Source: Mermis nigrescens
Lineage: Eukaryota > Nematoda > Enoplea > Mermithida > Mermithidae
DNA length: 64,000 nucleotides
Direction of reading: 5' to 3'
Assembly (NCBI GenBank): GCA_036768485.1
Contig: JAVLUZ010000143.1
Location: 2,661,633 to 2,725,632, forward strand
The translations under genes and the position numbers were made by a program. Of the stretch, positions 10,478 to 20,388 are shown piece by piece; position 1 is the stretch's first letter; every line of letters begins with the position of its first letter. The notes beneath the pieces were generated by a model. The model was not told where the DNA came from and searched no databases. It was given only the letters and a program-made list of their open reading frames with translations.

Positions 10478-11047
10478 TGTTACTCAGTCACGTAATCTGT
10501 CAAAATACTTTAATCTAAAACTGTACAAAGGCTGATTTATGTATTTTGCAGTCAAGAGTCTTTATCGTAAGCGAGTAAAGCCGGAACTATATCAAGTTGC
10601 AGGAGCGAACTGAATCGAGGGCCAAAGTCAACGCCCTTACAAGGTATAAGCTCCTTGAGGCATGCTAAATTAAGACAGTAGTAAAACGTTGAATATAAAT
10701 GACGAAAGCTCCGATCGAAGGCGGGGAGAATTAAGCGAAATTGTTGAGTTAGTAACGCGATCAGAAATCAGAGGCAGTCGGATCGGAACAGAAGGAGCGA
10801 GTAAATTTTAGCGAACGGAATAATCGGACGTTATAAGACTTAAACAGTTTTTCGGAGCTAAGGAGCGAAATTTAAGCGTTAACGATCGAGACGAACTAAC
10901 GATAAATGTCTAAACGTTAAATGATTCGCGTTTCGTAAATTATACATCCATATTAATGTACTTAGGTACCTATTTTTTTGTTTCCTTTTGCTCCTAATAA
11001 ACCATCAAAACCTAATCGGCTCGTTTCTTTTGTTACCAAGTTGTAAC
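10478..11047 (+). mobile_element. LTR-like block (possible solo LTR)
   Basis: Starts TGTTACTC and ends GTTACCAAGTTGTAACA, so the termini are inverted TGTTAC/GTAACA. An AATAAA lies 53 bases before the end (10995-11000). The end matches the end of 18043-18598, and the start matches 44262. No 5-bp target duplication is visible. The inside is A/G-rich with no long open frame. Confidence 0.4.
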
Positions 11048-11159
11048 ACTATTTTCGGCGAGCACAAGCACTTTTTGGTCATTTCTAGTTGATTTTTTGC
11101 CATTTTTGGCCAAAAATTGTAGGTTATTACACCCCCCTAAACTTGAAATGGCTGAGGAA

Positions 11160-11805
11160 CCCCTATTAAAATATCGAGGTTTCGCATACAACCAATCAGA
11201 AAATGCAACTTGTGGTCAAAGTAAGATTTCAATCCATTTTAGAGCATAAATTTTTAAAATTTTCGACGGTTTTCGTCAGATACCTTAATAGGCTACTGTA
11301 CATGTTGCTCCAAGTGCTTAGTAAAGTACCTCGAGCCTCTGATCGTCTTTTTTGCCTAAATACCACAAATTTTCCGGCGACTGCATAGGATTTTCACAAA
11401 AGTTGAAATTTAATCAATTTTTCACATTAAAAACTGTCAGAAATAACTTTTTCGAACTGAAATTTGCTGAAAGATGTTGCACCAAAATGGTTTTAAACAA
11501 CAGTATATACTCGTGCAAAGTGTAAAGCCGAGGAAAATGCTATTCTGTACGTAAAGAGCGCATGTACGGACCTAATTTTCCAATGTTTTAAAAAAGTCGC
11601 GGTTTCGTCCGTCCGACCTCTTATGAAAATCCTAGGTCTGTCAGTGGGTGGGACATATGTACAGTGTCGCTCAAAAGTCTAGCCCAGCCTCCCCTTTCAA
11701 CAAATGCTTCATATGTATTTTAGTGCTGTCATTAAGTATGCTTTTACATAATGGGTATAATCAACAGTTTATTATTTATCAAGGAGCTGACAAGGCTAAA
11801 ACCAA
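11160..11805. other. Gene-free stretch, nothing recognised
   Basis: AT-rich sequence; the short open frames show no family resemblance. Confidence 0.35.
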
Positions 11806-11813
11806 GTAGGAAT

Positions 11814-12331
11814 CATACGTGGGCAGCAAGAAAATTCTGGGGCGGGGGGTGCAAGATTTTTTGAAGGTCGAAAAATGGCCTTAAAAATGGTGGTATGGCG
11901 ATAAAAACACCATTTTTCGACGTTTCTCATCAAGCACTATCCATTGGCATCAAAAAATTGCGAAAAAAAACGAAAAAATTTTCAAAAATTGAATTCTGGG
12001 GGTATTTTGATTTCTGGGGGGGTATTTTGGTTTCTGGGGGGGTGCATACCACACATGGGCGTGGGGGGGGTCTGGACCCCCCCAGAAACCAAAAGACCCT
12101 CCCCCAGAAATCAAAAGACCCCCAGAAATCAATTTTTGAAAATTTTTTTCGCAATTTTTTGATGCCAATGGATAGTGCTTGATGAGAAACGTCGAAAAAT
12201 GGTGTTTTTATCGCCATATCACCATTTTTAAGGCCATTTTTTGACCTTCAAAAATCTTGGACCCCCCAGAATTTTTTTGCTGCCCACGTATGGTGCATAC
12301 CCCCCCCAAACCCCCCCCACGCCCAGGTGTG
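11814..12331 (+). mobile_element. hAT-like MITE family H1, host of a nested copy
   Basis: Outer element with perfect 8-bp flanks GTAGGAAT (11806-11813, 12332-12339). It is interrupted near its 3' end by the minus-oriented copy 12050-12292. Because the outer duplication is intact, the pair may have moved as one unit or been nested later. Confidence 0.93.
12050..12292 (-). mobile_element. hAT-like MITE family H1 nested in another copy
   Basis: CACACATGGGCGTGG start and GCTGCCCACGTATG end. The target duplication is GTGCATAC (12042-12049, 12293-12300), a sequence belonging to the host MITE. Confidence 0.95.
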
Positions 12332-12520
12332 GTAGGAATGCCTTTTGCGCTAATATAACATTGTAGACGGCTTGCATTGAAAATGCTAGAAGACAAAAAC
12401 AATAGTTGCACAATGAATCTGGCGCTCAGCGCCGTAAATTGACATGCTCTCTATGTCTATCTCACATTTGAGTGATTTTTATTTGTTGAGAAGACAAAAT
12501 CATACATAATCAATTAATCC

Positions 12521-12533
12521 GGCGCGAAGCGCC
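12521..12533. repeat. Perfect GGCGCGAAGCGCC palindrome
   Basis: A 5-bp stem GGCGC/GCGCC closes the loop GAA; extended by one more C/G pair. A second, altered copy (GGCGCTCAGCGCC) lies 100 bases upstream at about 12421. Confidence 0.8.
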
Positions 12534-12689
12534 GGAAAATTTGAGTTTACTACCTCAAAAACACGCTAAAAACCTGTTTTGGCGGTGTTTTACACGCAGT
12601 TCGCCAATTTTCCATTCTTCCTTTGAGGGACCCTCGGGAGGAACAATTTTTTACATTTCGGGAATGTGGTCCGCCCAACGAGTCAGGTC

Positions 12690-13040
12690 ACAAATAACCC
12701 GACTAATTGATTGCCTTGGATACAAAAAGAATGCAAGAAACCCTCGCTTTTAAAGCTGGGGTGACGCGCTCAAGCGCTCCCCCCAGCGGAGCCCGAGCAT
12801 ACATGGGCAGCACCTAAATTCTGGAGGGTTAGATGGGGTAGATCGCCAAAAATGTTACTCAAAATAGAATTCTGAGGGTCTACAGTAATCTTCGGGGGTA
12901 CCTATTTCATTTCCTGGAGGTACGAACCCCCACGTCCATGTGTGGGCCCGCGGCGTAGCCCTGGAAAATTTTTAGAATGAAATGCTGAATTGTAACGTTA
13001 AAACTGACAAAATCGAGCGAATCATGGTTCTAAGCTCAGT
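12690..13040 (+). repeat. Copy of the 52-54 kb repeat, interrupted by a MITE
   Basis: Contains GCTGGGGTGACGCGCTCAAGCGC and, after the MITE at 12798-12944, CCCTGGAAAATTTTTAGAA. The same order is seen without interruption at 52215-52300 and 53265-53340. Confidence 0.55.
12798..12944 (+). mobile_element. Short-form MITE of family H1 (H1s)
   Basis: 147-bp copy with H1 ends (CATACATGGGCAGCACC, CACGTCCATGTGTG). It has a different middle containing TCTACAGTAATCT, shared with 28740, 42439 and 51079. Flanks AGCCCGAG and GGCCCGCG agree at six of eight positions. Confidence 0.8.
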
Positions 13041-13541
13041 CTAAAAACATCCATAGTCTGTTTCATTTAACTTTGCGGTATTCTTTGAAATTTTTCCGCC
13101 AGAATTAGGCTACAAAAGCGTTTGAATTTTTTGATGCAGTAATGCGGCTTAACACTAATATGCGTCCCCAAGTGAATCGGCATACTGTAGAATATCATAT
13201 TAAATGTATTAGTTTAAAACACTTTTGTAGTCACTTTAAATTTTTTCAAAAACCTCAAAGCTTAATGAAGCAGGCTATAGAATTAACTAGCTCCTGCATA
13301 CGTACAAAACAATACAAACTCTTGCTGTGAAATGCGTTCTGAACTGAAAAACGAAACTAAAAATTGTCGAACCGGCACAAACGATTTTTCACTCGCCTGT
13401 AACACGATGTCCGACCCGCGTTTACAGTTTCAACCGATAAATAGTACATTAAACCACTAAATTGGAGTAAAGCGCTAAAACATTTTGGCTGCTTCTAGAT
13501 TCTAAACACAATGCTGGAACACTATAATGACAAGACGATTT

Positions 13542-13554
13542 GGCGCGAAGCGCC
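13542..13554. repeat. Perfect GGCGCGAAGCGCC palindrome
   Basis: Isolated copy of the hairpin motif, followed by AAAATTTTT as in the other copies. Confidence 0.8.
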
Positions 13555-13818
13555 GAAAATTTTTGCTGTTTTTTCGTTTTTAGCTAAATTTTTCGTGCAT
13601 TGTAGGTTATCTGCTGCACAAAAAAATTTTCAAAAGGGGTTTTGGGGCGGCCGGCCGCCCGCCCCTTGGATCCGCACCTGCATATAACCTTTGTATGATG
13701 CAAACACGATGCAGACAAAATTCTTAAAGTTTTATGGGATGATCGGCAAAATACCTGCCGAATGAAACATTGAAACTTAATTTATCAGCGTTATTCGTGC
13801 AGTTGACCTGCCAGCCAC

Positions 13819-14056
13819 CAGTCTGTTTCACGAAAGCTTGAGTATAGATTGCAATTCTTGGATTGATACAACTCGATTACAAAAGCGGTATAGACTGAAA
13901 CGGTGATCGCGATATTGTGCAAAGCGCTTGATAAGCATATGAAGTTTTACTGTACAAAATTATATTACAGTAAGCTGCCGAGAAAAAACTTTTGTAGCTG
14001 CTCGTTAGTTTGCAGGAAATTGATTCTTATGCTCAAGGTTTCGTGAAATAGACTAT
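13819..14056 (+). mobile_element. MITE family M2 (AGTCTGTTTCAC ends), longest copy
   Basis: Left AGTCTGTTTCACGAAAGCTT is inverted at the right as GGTTTCGTGAAATAGACTAT. At 238 bp it is longer than the copies at 29893, 38226 and 63799, with a different middle. It ends 89 bases beyond the stop of the ALKBH2-like gene. Confidence 0.65.
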
Positions 14057-14144
14057 AATTAGCACTATAGAATAGTAATTGAATGACTTTAATCAAAATA
14101 AAGATAAAGCAAATTCAGCGGATTATGCGCATATTATCTACAAA

Positions 14145-14457
14145 TCAAGCTGCTCGTTTTAGGATTTTACGAAACGTGAAATTGATCCGCGTCCCTAGTG
14201 CGCGTTTTCTCTTCGGTAAAGAATGATACCAAAATTCGTTCGTTGGCGGATTCATTATAAGTAAACTGCCATGTTCTAAGCTCAGTTTCACATTTTCAAT
14301 TCTATTTCGCAATTCTTTGTTGGCGAGGCGGCTCTGACCGTGTCTTAACACAAAATCGCGCTGCTCTCCTATGGTCAACGAGATGATCGCAGCCGATTGA
14401 TCCAAGTCCTTTTCGTTGTCTCTGTGTTCGCCCATGTAATCTTCTCCATTGGCATAC
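14145..14457 (-). CDS. ALKBH2: ALKBH2-like DNA repair dioxygenase, terminal exon
   Basis: Encodes the catalytic C-terminal half of an AlkB-family Fe(II)/2-oxoglutarate dioxygenase. ALKBH2 enzymes directly reverse alkyl lesions such as 1-methyladenine and 3-methylcytosine in nuclear double-stranded DNA. Visible hallmarks: YANGEDYMGEHRDNE with the HxD iron ligands, RDFVLRH, LEHGSLLIMN, then FWYHSLPKR with the distal histidine and TRINFTFRKIL with the two arginines expected to bind 2-oxoglutarate. Counted from the Met at 17394 these are H167, D169, H234, R246 and R252, close to the human enzyme's spacing. Total length would be about 259 residues against 261 in human. The stop is at 14145-14147. 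The exon must begin with the base at 14457 to complete an arginine codon. The two intron bases before it read AT, not AG (see findings), so splicing in this allele is in doubt. Confidence 0.92.
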
Positions 14458-14459
14458 AT
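14458..14459 (-). other. Defective 3' splice site: AT where AG is expected
   Basis: On the minus strand the intron ends ...AATTTTACAT followed by GTATGCC. Changing the last T to G would give a standard CAG acceptor and an exact in-frame join (codon AG|G, arginine). No other AG between the upstream in-frame stop and the YANGEDY codons keeps the frame. Confidence 0.75.
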
Positions 14460-14916
14460 GTAAAATTAGATTCATTTAGTTAGTGCACAATTCTGTACGA
14501 ACGACACGTGTTTTATTGAGAGCTCGAAAAGCATACATATGCCAGTCATTTGCACGGAATGGAAATAGTGAATTCCTTATACGTTCATGATCATGATTGA
14601 GAAAAATCTACGTGATTTTCAATTAAAAATTAACAAGCATTTCATATAAAGTCGATGCATTTTCATTGAAATACGTATATAAGTCATTTAAACTAATAAA
14701 AATTATTCAAATTCACGCTCAAACTCTTCCAACAGACAAGGGGAGCATTTAAGCGATTTTAAGGAGTCATCCGATCAATAACAAGCTTTGTCGGGCCCAA
14801 CGGCATGACAATTTTAAAAGGGAAAAAACGCTTTTGATTCAAGCTTCCCTGAATCTAGGGGTCCGGCCGGAGTTGCAAACCCCATGATCATTGATAGGTG
14901 CGGGAGGGGTTCGAAC

Positions 14917-15215
14917 CATACACGGGCAGCAGACAAATTCTGGGGGTCTGTGTAGTGTTAAACTGACAGGAATCCCAAAAACATGCCGAAATTTCGAATT
15001 TGGACGTCTGCAGATTCTTAGGGTTCTCCATCACACGTTGGCGTGGGGGTATGGGGATTTACACACCCCTCAGAAGTTAAAAAAACGCCTCTCAGAGTAC
15101 TGCAGACCACCAGAATTCTACTTTTTGTGATATTTTTGGCAATTTTACCCAGCTAAGATCCCTCTAACAATTTCCTGCTGCCCATGAACAGTCTACATCC
15201 CACGCCCAAGTGCAG
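14917..15215 (+). mobile_element. Degenerate H1s composite in the ALKBH2-like intron
   Basis: CATACACGGGCAGCAG start. A second, minus-oriented unit begins at about 15033 (CACACGTTGGCGTGG) and ends GCTGCCCATGAAC. The outer tail ends CACGCCCAAGTGC. Confidence 0.55.
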
Positions 15216-15239
15216 TTTGGTCGGACCTCCCACTCAGAA

Positions 15240-15604
15240 TCTGGAAACCCCTAGGTACTGCTTCCAGAATTATATTTTTGAAATTTTTCTACAGTCTTCT
15301 TTTTGCGATTTTTGATGCTAATTGATAGAGTCTGATGAGAGACGACGAAAATTGCGTTTCTGTTTTCTCTATCATCCATTCTTGACCTTCTCGACTTGAA
15401 TGTTTTGACTCCTTATCAGCCCACATTTGGGCGTGGGGGTTGAGTATGCACACCCCCAGAAGGCTGAAAATTTTTATAAATTTTTTTTGTGTTTTTTCTC
15501 AATTTTTTGATGCCAATGGATAGTGCAACTATTTTTAAGACCATTTTTTGACCTTTGAAATATCTTGTACCCCATCCCCCAGAATTTTGGTGTTGCCCAC
15601 CTTA
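15240..15604 (-). mobile_element. Two worn family H1 copies in tandem
   Basis: 15240-15410 has the ATTGATAGAGTCTGATGAGA core in minus orientation. 15421-15604 starts CCACATTTGGGCGTGG and ends GTTGCCCACCTTA. Both lie in the ALKBH2-like intron; target duplications are not readable. Confidence 0.65.
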
Positions 15605-16150
15605 CCACCAGAAGTTTAGCACCGTTGCGTTTATTTCCTCAAGAACGTACAGAAATTCTGGTGGTCAAGTCCGTTGTAATGCCTGTTATCTACTATTTTT
15701 GCGGAAAAACCGCTCAATTTCTTAAAAGTATATAATTCAGGAAAAATGCCTTGGACGCTAGAACATTGTTAGCGACAAATATGGAGCCAAAAATTTGGAT
15801 TTCGCTTCGTAAATTATTTTTGCATTCTTTTAAAGCCATTCGTCCAAAAATTATATTTTCGTCCTAGTGTATCTCTACCGTCAAAACCGTACGTGGACGT
15901 GTGTGCCATACATGGGCAGCACCAAAATTCTGGGGGATGCAAGATTTTTCGAAGGTCAAAAAAATGGTCTCAGAAATAGTGGTATGTCTAAAAAAACACC
16001 ATTTCTCAAGGTTTGTCGCCGAACACTATCAATTGGCATCAAAATATTGCGAAAAAAACAAAGAGAAAGATTCTAAAAATTGAATTCTGGGGGAGGGTAT
16101 TTTGGTTTCTAAGGGGGGGGTATTCGGCTTTCTGGGGGGTACGTACGTAC

Positions 16151-16387
16151 CATAGGTGGGCGGCACCGAAATTCTGGGGGTGCAAGATTTTTCAAAAGTC
16201 AAAACATGTTTTAAAAAATGGTGGTATGTCAAAAAAAGCATTTTTAAACGTTGGTCATCGAGACACTATCCCATTGGCATCTGAAAATTGCGAAAAAAAC
16301 AAAAAATTCAAAAATTGAATTCTGGAAGGGTACTTTGGTTTCTGAGGGTGCATTGCATACCCCACAAACCCCCACGCCCCAGGTTTA
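16151..16387 (+). mobile_element. hAT-like MITE family H1, nested
   Basis: CATAGGTGGGCGGCACC start and CACGCCCCAGGTTTA end. Perfect target duplication GTACGTAC (16143-16150, 16388-16395) inside the host MITE. Confidence 0.93.
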
Positions 16388-16403
16388 GTACGTACCCTCC
16401 AAC

Positions 16404-16625
16404 CATACCTGGGCGTTGGGGGGTTGGGGGGTATGCACTCCCCCACAGAATTCAATTTTTGAAATTTTTTTTGTTTTTTTCGCAATTTTCTGATGCCAAT
16501 GGATAGTGCTTGATGAGAAACGTTGAAAAATGGCGTTTCTTTCGCCATACCATCATTTTTAAGGCCATTTTTTGACCTACGAAAAATCTTGCACTCCCCC
16601 AGAACTTTGGTGCCGCCCACCTATG
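16404..16625 (-). mobile_element. hAT-like MITE family H1, nested, minus orientation
   Basis: CATACCTGGGCGTTGG start and GCCGCCCACCTATG end. Perfect target duplication CCTCCAAC (16396-16403, 16626-16633). Confidence 0.93.
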
Positions 16626-16927
16626 CCTCCAACCCCCACGCCCATGTGTGCGTGTGTGTGGCTTAAGCATTGTACGTACTCGCAAAATAGGATTCTAGTC
16701 TTAAAAGTATACTTTTGAGCCTCGTTCATCGGCCATTTTTGCGGCCGGCAATAGACAGAAATTGAAGAGAAATAAAGAGAACGATGTTTTTGCTCGTAAT
16801 ATCAATTTTTGGTTTGACGTTCTAAAATTTTCGGACTCGTTCGCATGTTAAAACTCCCAATCCTGAAAATCATGCAAAATCATCAACTGTAGATTTAGTT
16901 CGTACAAACAGACCGAAATTCGTTAAC

Positions 16928-17432
16928 CTGTTAATCAAGGCAAAATTTACATCACATGCGCAAGTCGTTCGAACAACATCTCTCAAGCATGCGAGAACCG
17001 GAGTCCAATCGTTCGCTGGAACCAAAGTGCCGGAAAATTCGTAAGCCAACCCTGGGTCTCCGTAAGCCACTTGTTTTCTTGGAATAGGATGCCATTTGTT
17101 AAAAACTTTAACGCGAGCCAGGTCGCCTTCATTATAACGTAGTTCTTTTTCGCAATAGTCCATCAGAAGATCAGCGACTCGCTTTGGCAAAAATTTGGTT
17201 CGATATAACAAGTTTAAGCCATTTTCTTCGTCTATTATACTTCGCGATTTTTTATCGATTAATCCGCCATTTTCGTTATTAAGCGATTTAATTTCCTTTA
17301 GTCCTTTTATAAGCAAGTCGTAATTATGACTTTCTTGCTCTACACGACTACCGTCCGAATTATCTGTCGATTTTCTCAATAGATATCTATCCATATTCGG
17401 CTTTGAAATTACCGTAGCAGTCGAGTCAAGTT
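16928..17432 (-). CDS. ALKBH2: ALKBH2-like DNA repair dioxygenase, upstream exon
   Basis: Encodes the N-terminal extension and the nucleotide-recognition-lid part of an ALKBH2-type enzyme. From the Met at 17392-17394 it has a serine/asparagine-rich, presumably disordered, first 50 residues. Then come LNLLYRTKFLPKRVADLLMD, LARVKVFNKWHPIPRKQVAYGD, YEFSG and FALIN, which I recognise as the ALKBH2/3 pattern (the PRKQ.YGD and NFxLIN blocks). The exon ends AACAG|GTTAAC, a GT donor at 16926-16927, phase 2. The frame also stays open upstream of the Met to a possible acceptor (ATTTTCAG, ending at 17433). The exon may therefore continue from an unseen 5' exon, or that site serves a 5' UTR intron. The intron to 14457 is about 2.5 kb and almost entirely MITEs. 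The gene lies head-to-head with the metallopeptidase gene, 1.3 kb apart. Confidence 0.9.
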
Positions 17433-17531
17433 CTGAAAATAATTTAAATGTCGAAATTTCGAGCCTACTTATTTATTAATGACTAAAAATCTCTTTACTG
17501 GACAAGTGACTGGATTTGTATGACTTAGAAT

Positions 17532-17815
17532 CATAGGTGGGCTGCACCATGTAATTTTCTATTGCATTTTATACGGTAGTAATTGGCTAATAAATATTAT
17601 TATTATTATAAAGTTCTGGGGGTGCAAGATTTTTTCAAAGGTCAAAAAAGGGCCTTAAAAATGGTTGTATGGCGAAAAACTCCACTTTTCAACGTTTCTC
17701 ATCGAGTACTATCCATTGGCATAAAAAATAGCGTAAAAAACATAAAAAATTAGTAAAATTGATTTTGGGGGTATTTAGGTTTTTCGGGGGTTGCATAACC
17801 CCCAAACATATATTT
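17532..17815 (+). mobile_element. hAT-like MITE family H1 with a 60-odd-base AT-rich insert
   Basis: CATAGGTGGGCTGCACCA, then an insert ending in a TATTATTATTATTAT-type run (about 17550-17611), then the usual GTTCTGGGGGTGCAAG. The 3' end is truncated. It lies upstream of the ALKBH2-like exon. Confidence 0.8.
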
Positions 17816-17861
17816 CGCTATACTTTGTCTGTCGCTTCAAACCCCGTCTTAATAGCAGACC

Positions 17862-18030
17862 CATACGTGGACAGCATAAAAATTCTGGAGGGGAGGGTGC
17901 AAAATATTTCAAAGGTCGAAAAATGGCCTAAAAAATGGTAGTATGGCGAAAAAACATCATTTTTTAACGTTTCTCATCGAGCACTATCCATTGGCATCAA
18001 AAAATTGAAAAAAAATTAAATTGAATTCTC
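17862..18030 (+). mobile_element. hAT-like MITE family H1, 3' truncated
   Basis: CATACGTGGACAGCA start. The core is present through CACTATCCATTGGCATC and then ends abruptly beside the LTR-like block. Confidence 0.8.
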
Positions 18031-18042
18031 GAAACAAAGGTT

Positions 18043-18598
18043 GTCAAGGCACGCGACCTGTCAATCACTCGATCAGTCAACTCAACGCTCGCGAGCCAGA
18101 AAACATTCAGATAGCTGCAAAGTGCGCTTAACAGGAAATGCTCGCTAATCAGATGCACGATTGCTTGAGCCGGAAATAAAGCGACTAAAAATGAGAAATT
18201 ATAGAGTGAATAAAACTTAAGTAATCGAGGTACTAAGTAACTTAGAGACGCACAATCAGACAGACACTCGACAAGTCAGACAGCGAGAACCCGAGCGACT
18301 CCGCACGAGATCAAAAGTCGAGTTAAAAAAACAGGCAAGAATTAAAATAAAATCGAGAGCAGCGATAATCCAAAATGACCACAGAACGAACGAAATAAAT
18401 GAACAGAATAAGGGTTCAAGAGAGCAGAAGCCGTAATATCGAGATAACAATTCTGAATATTGTTAAACACGTATCGTGGGCTCAAATTATCCTAATTTGT
18501 TGCTTTATAAGTAATAAAGCAAAAGTTAAACTAAGAATTAACTAGCTAACATAATAATTTTATACGATTCCCTCCCTTTTTGTTACCAAGCCGTAACA
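18043..18598 (+). mobile_element. LTR-like block between the two head-to-head genes
   Basis: A/G-rich, gene-free sequence that ends GTTACCAAGCCGTAACA, as 10478-11047 does, with an AATAAA-type signal before the end. The left limit (TGTCAAGG) is uncertain and no target duplication is visible. If real, it sits where the two promoters should be. Confidence 0.35.
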
Positions 18599-18715
18599 AT
18601 GTAAAAAATGAGCACTAATATATCTTTTCCGTCTTTTCCCTGGTTAAACATTGTCTCATTGAACAACCAAAACTTCACATCTAGCTAAAAATAAAGATGG
18701 TCTTGTTTTGGTCAG

Positions 18716-19273
18716 ATGATTCGAATAGACAATATAGAAGATGATGATCAAATCCCACATAAATATTTGATCGTGACTGGCACTATTCGGGATGATGAAG
18801 GGTCGAAAACACATGGAAAAAACGTCATTGGTTCGTTTACAGTGACATGCAACGCAGTCTTATGCTCAGTGCGATGGATTGATGAGAAAAATCTGGATGT
18901 TCAGTTGAATAGATTTACTTTTGTTTGTGAACTGACATCGGACGCAAATATATTATCTTTCGCTTTAAATGGTAAAATTATTCTCGTAAGGCGTATTTTT
19001 CTCAAGCTACCTCGACCAATTCATAGATGCATTAAAATCTTAGTTATTCAGTCTGATGGCAATACTTCGAATTTGGAGTATCAAAAGAACCATGATGGAA
19101 CGTTAATTAGAAAAGTGCTCAATAGTGTGTATTTTCTACAAAGTCTAATTTCTGAGGAAATTAGAAGACAGTATGGAAAGCGGAAAACGTTTCGCTTATG
19201 CAATGAAGGCAGAGATACCACTGAGAGCAATATAGTCGATATCGAAAAATTCGATTGGCTTGTTGATGCTGAG
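18716..19273 (+). CDS. YIL108W-like putative zinc metallopeptidase, exon 1 of 4
   Basis: N-terminal 186 residues of a protein I assign to the Metallopep family (Pfam PF12044, yeast YIL108W relatives), putative zinc peptidases whose substrate is unknown. The four exons (18716-19273, 20389-20765, 28194-28319, 30359-30572) join in phases 0, 2 and 2 to give 1275 bases, 424 residues plus stop. This exon starts MIRIDNIEDDDQIPHKYLIV, where family members carry their N-terminal beta-sandwich-like region. It contains LPRPIHRCIKILVIQSDG and, near its end, YGKRKTFRL, which matches the family pattern GFGRRxFRF before the catalytic part. It ends at a GAG|GTGAAT donor. A possible acceptor (TTTGGTCAG) abuts the ATG, so a 5' UTR exon is likely. 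There is no signal peptide, which suggests a cytosolic protein. Confidence 0.88.
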
Positions 19274-19544
19274 GTGAATTAATGGATAGAAAACGTATTT
19301 TAATTCTGTATTTTCAATTTAGAATGGAAGCTTAGACATGAGAGCTATACAGTAATAATAATCGAAGTATATAAATTGCCATTAATTCTATGTAAATATT
19401 TGGTAATCAATAATATAATTTTTATTGTAATTGCGCTTGTGGTAACATTCGTGAAACAATGAACATTAATAATGGTTAGTATTCTAATAATTCAAGATTG
19501 AATTTGAAAGTATGGACGACTGAGGTACAGTTTGCTTATCCCCC

Positions 19545-19706
19545 GGTATAACGAAAAACTTAATTTTCCAACGTTTCTCATCAAACACTATCCATTATCA
19601 TCGAAACATTGCGGAAAAAAACAAAAAAAAATTCACAAATTGAATTCTGGGGGTATTTTGATTTCTGGGGTGGGGTATCCGGCCTTCTGGGGGTGCATAC
19701 CCCAAC
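19545..19706 (+). mobile_element. hAT-like MITE family H1, 5' truncated
   Basis: Only the second half is present: from TTCCAACGTTTCTCATC through GAATTCTGGGGGTATTT to GGGGGTGCATACC, directly followed by another copy. In intron 1 of the metallopeptidase gene. Confidence 0.75.
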
Positions 19707-20234
19707 CATACGTGGGCAACACGAAAATTCTGGGTGGGATGCAAGATTTTTTAGAAGGTCGAACAAATAACCTTAAAAATGGTGGTATGGCGATAAAAAC
19801 AACGTTTTTCGACGTTTCTCATCGAGCACTATCCATTGGCATCAAAAAATTGCGAAAAAAGACAAAAAATTCAAAAATTGAATTCGGAGGGGGGTATTTT
19901 GGTTTCTGGGGCATGGGTATTTTCGGTTTCTCGGGGGGTGCATACCACACCTGGGCGTGAGGGGTTTGGGAGATGCACCCCAGAAACCAAAATACCTAGA
20001 AATCAAAATACCCCCCCAGAATTCAATTTTTGAAACAATGTTTTCGTTTTTTCGCAATTTTTTGATGCCAACGGATAGTGCTTGATGAGAAACGTCGAAA
20101 AATTGTGTTTTTATTGCCCTACCACCATTTTTAAGGCCATTTTTTGACTTTCAAAAAATCTTGCACCCCCAGAATTTTTTGCTGCCCACGCATGGTGCAT
20201 ACTGCATACCCCCAAACCTCCCACGCCCACGTGT
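19707..20234 (+). mobile_element. hAT-like MITE family H1, host of a nested copy
   Basis: CATACGTGGGCAACACG start and CACGCCCACGTGTG end, interrupted by 19946-20194. The arrangement is the same as 11814-12331, including the internal insertion site. Confidence 0.85.
19946..20194 (-). mobile_element. hAT-like MITE family H1, nested at GTGCATAC
   Basis: CACACCTGGGCGTGAGG start and GCTGCCCACGCATG end. Perfect duplication GTGCATAC (19938-19945, 20195-20202), the same host position as in the 12.0 kb composite. Confidence 0.94.
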
Positions 20235-20388
20235 GTGCATTGGACGGGACCCCTGAGAAATTGGTTGATGTCCATGTATGGAAGCAGTTCTCCGTTCTCG
20301 TAGCTTTTTCTAATGCTCATTCTTCTGAGTTATTCTCATCTTATTTGCTTTCATTCTGAGCAAACTCAATTATTACCTTTTACTGCAG

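Larger units (their letters stand above)
15907..16650 (+). mobile_element. hAT-like MITE family H1 hosting two nested copies
   Basis: The outer element starts CATACATGGGCAGCACC and ends CACGCCCATGTGTG. Its 3' part is split by copies at 16151-16387 and 16404-16625. CGTGTGTG-type flanks on both sides are shifted by one base. Confidence 0.8.
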
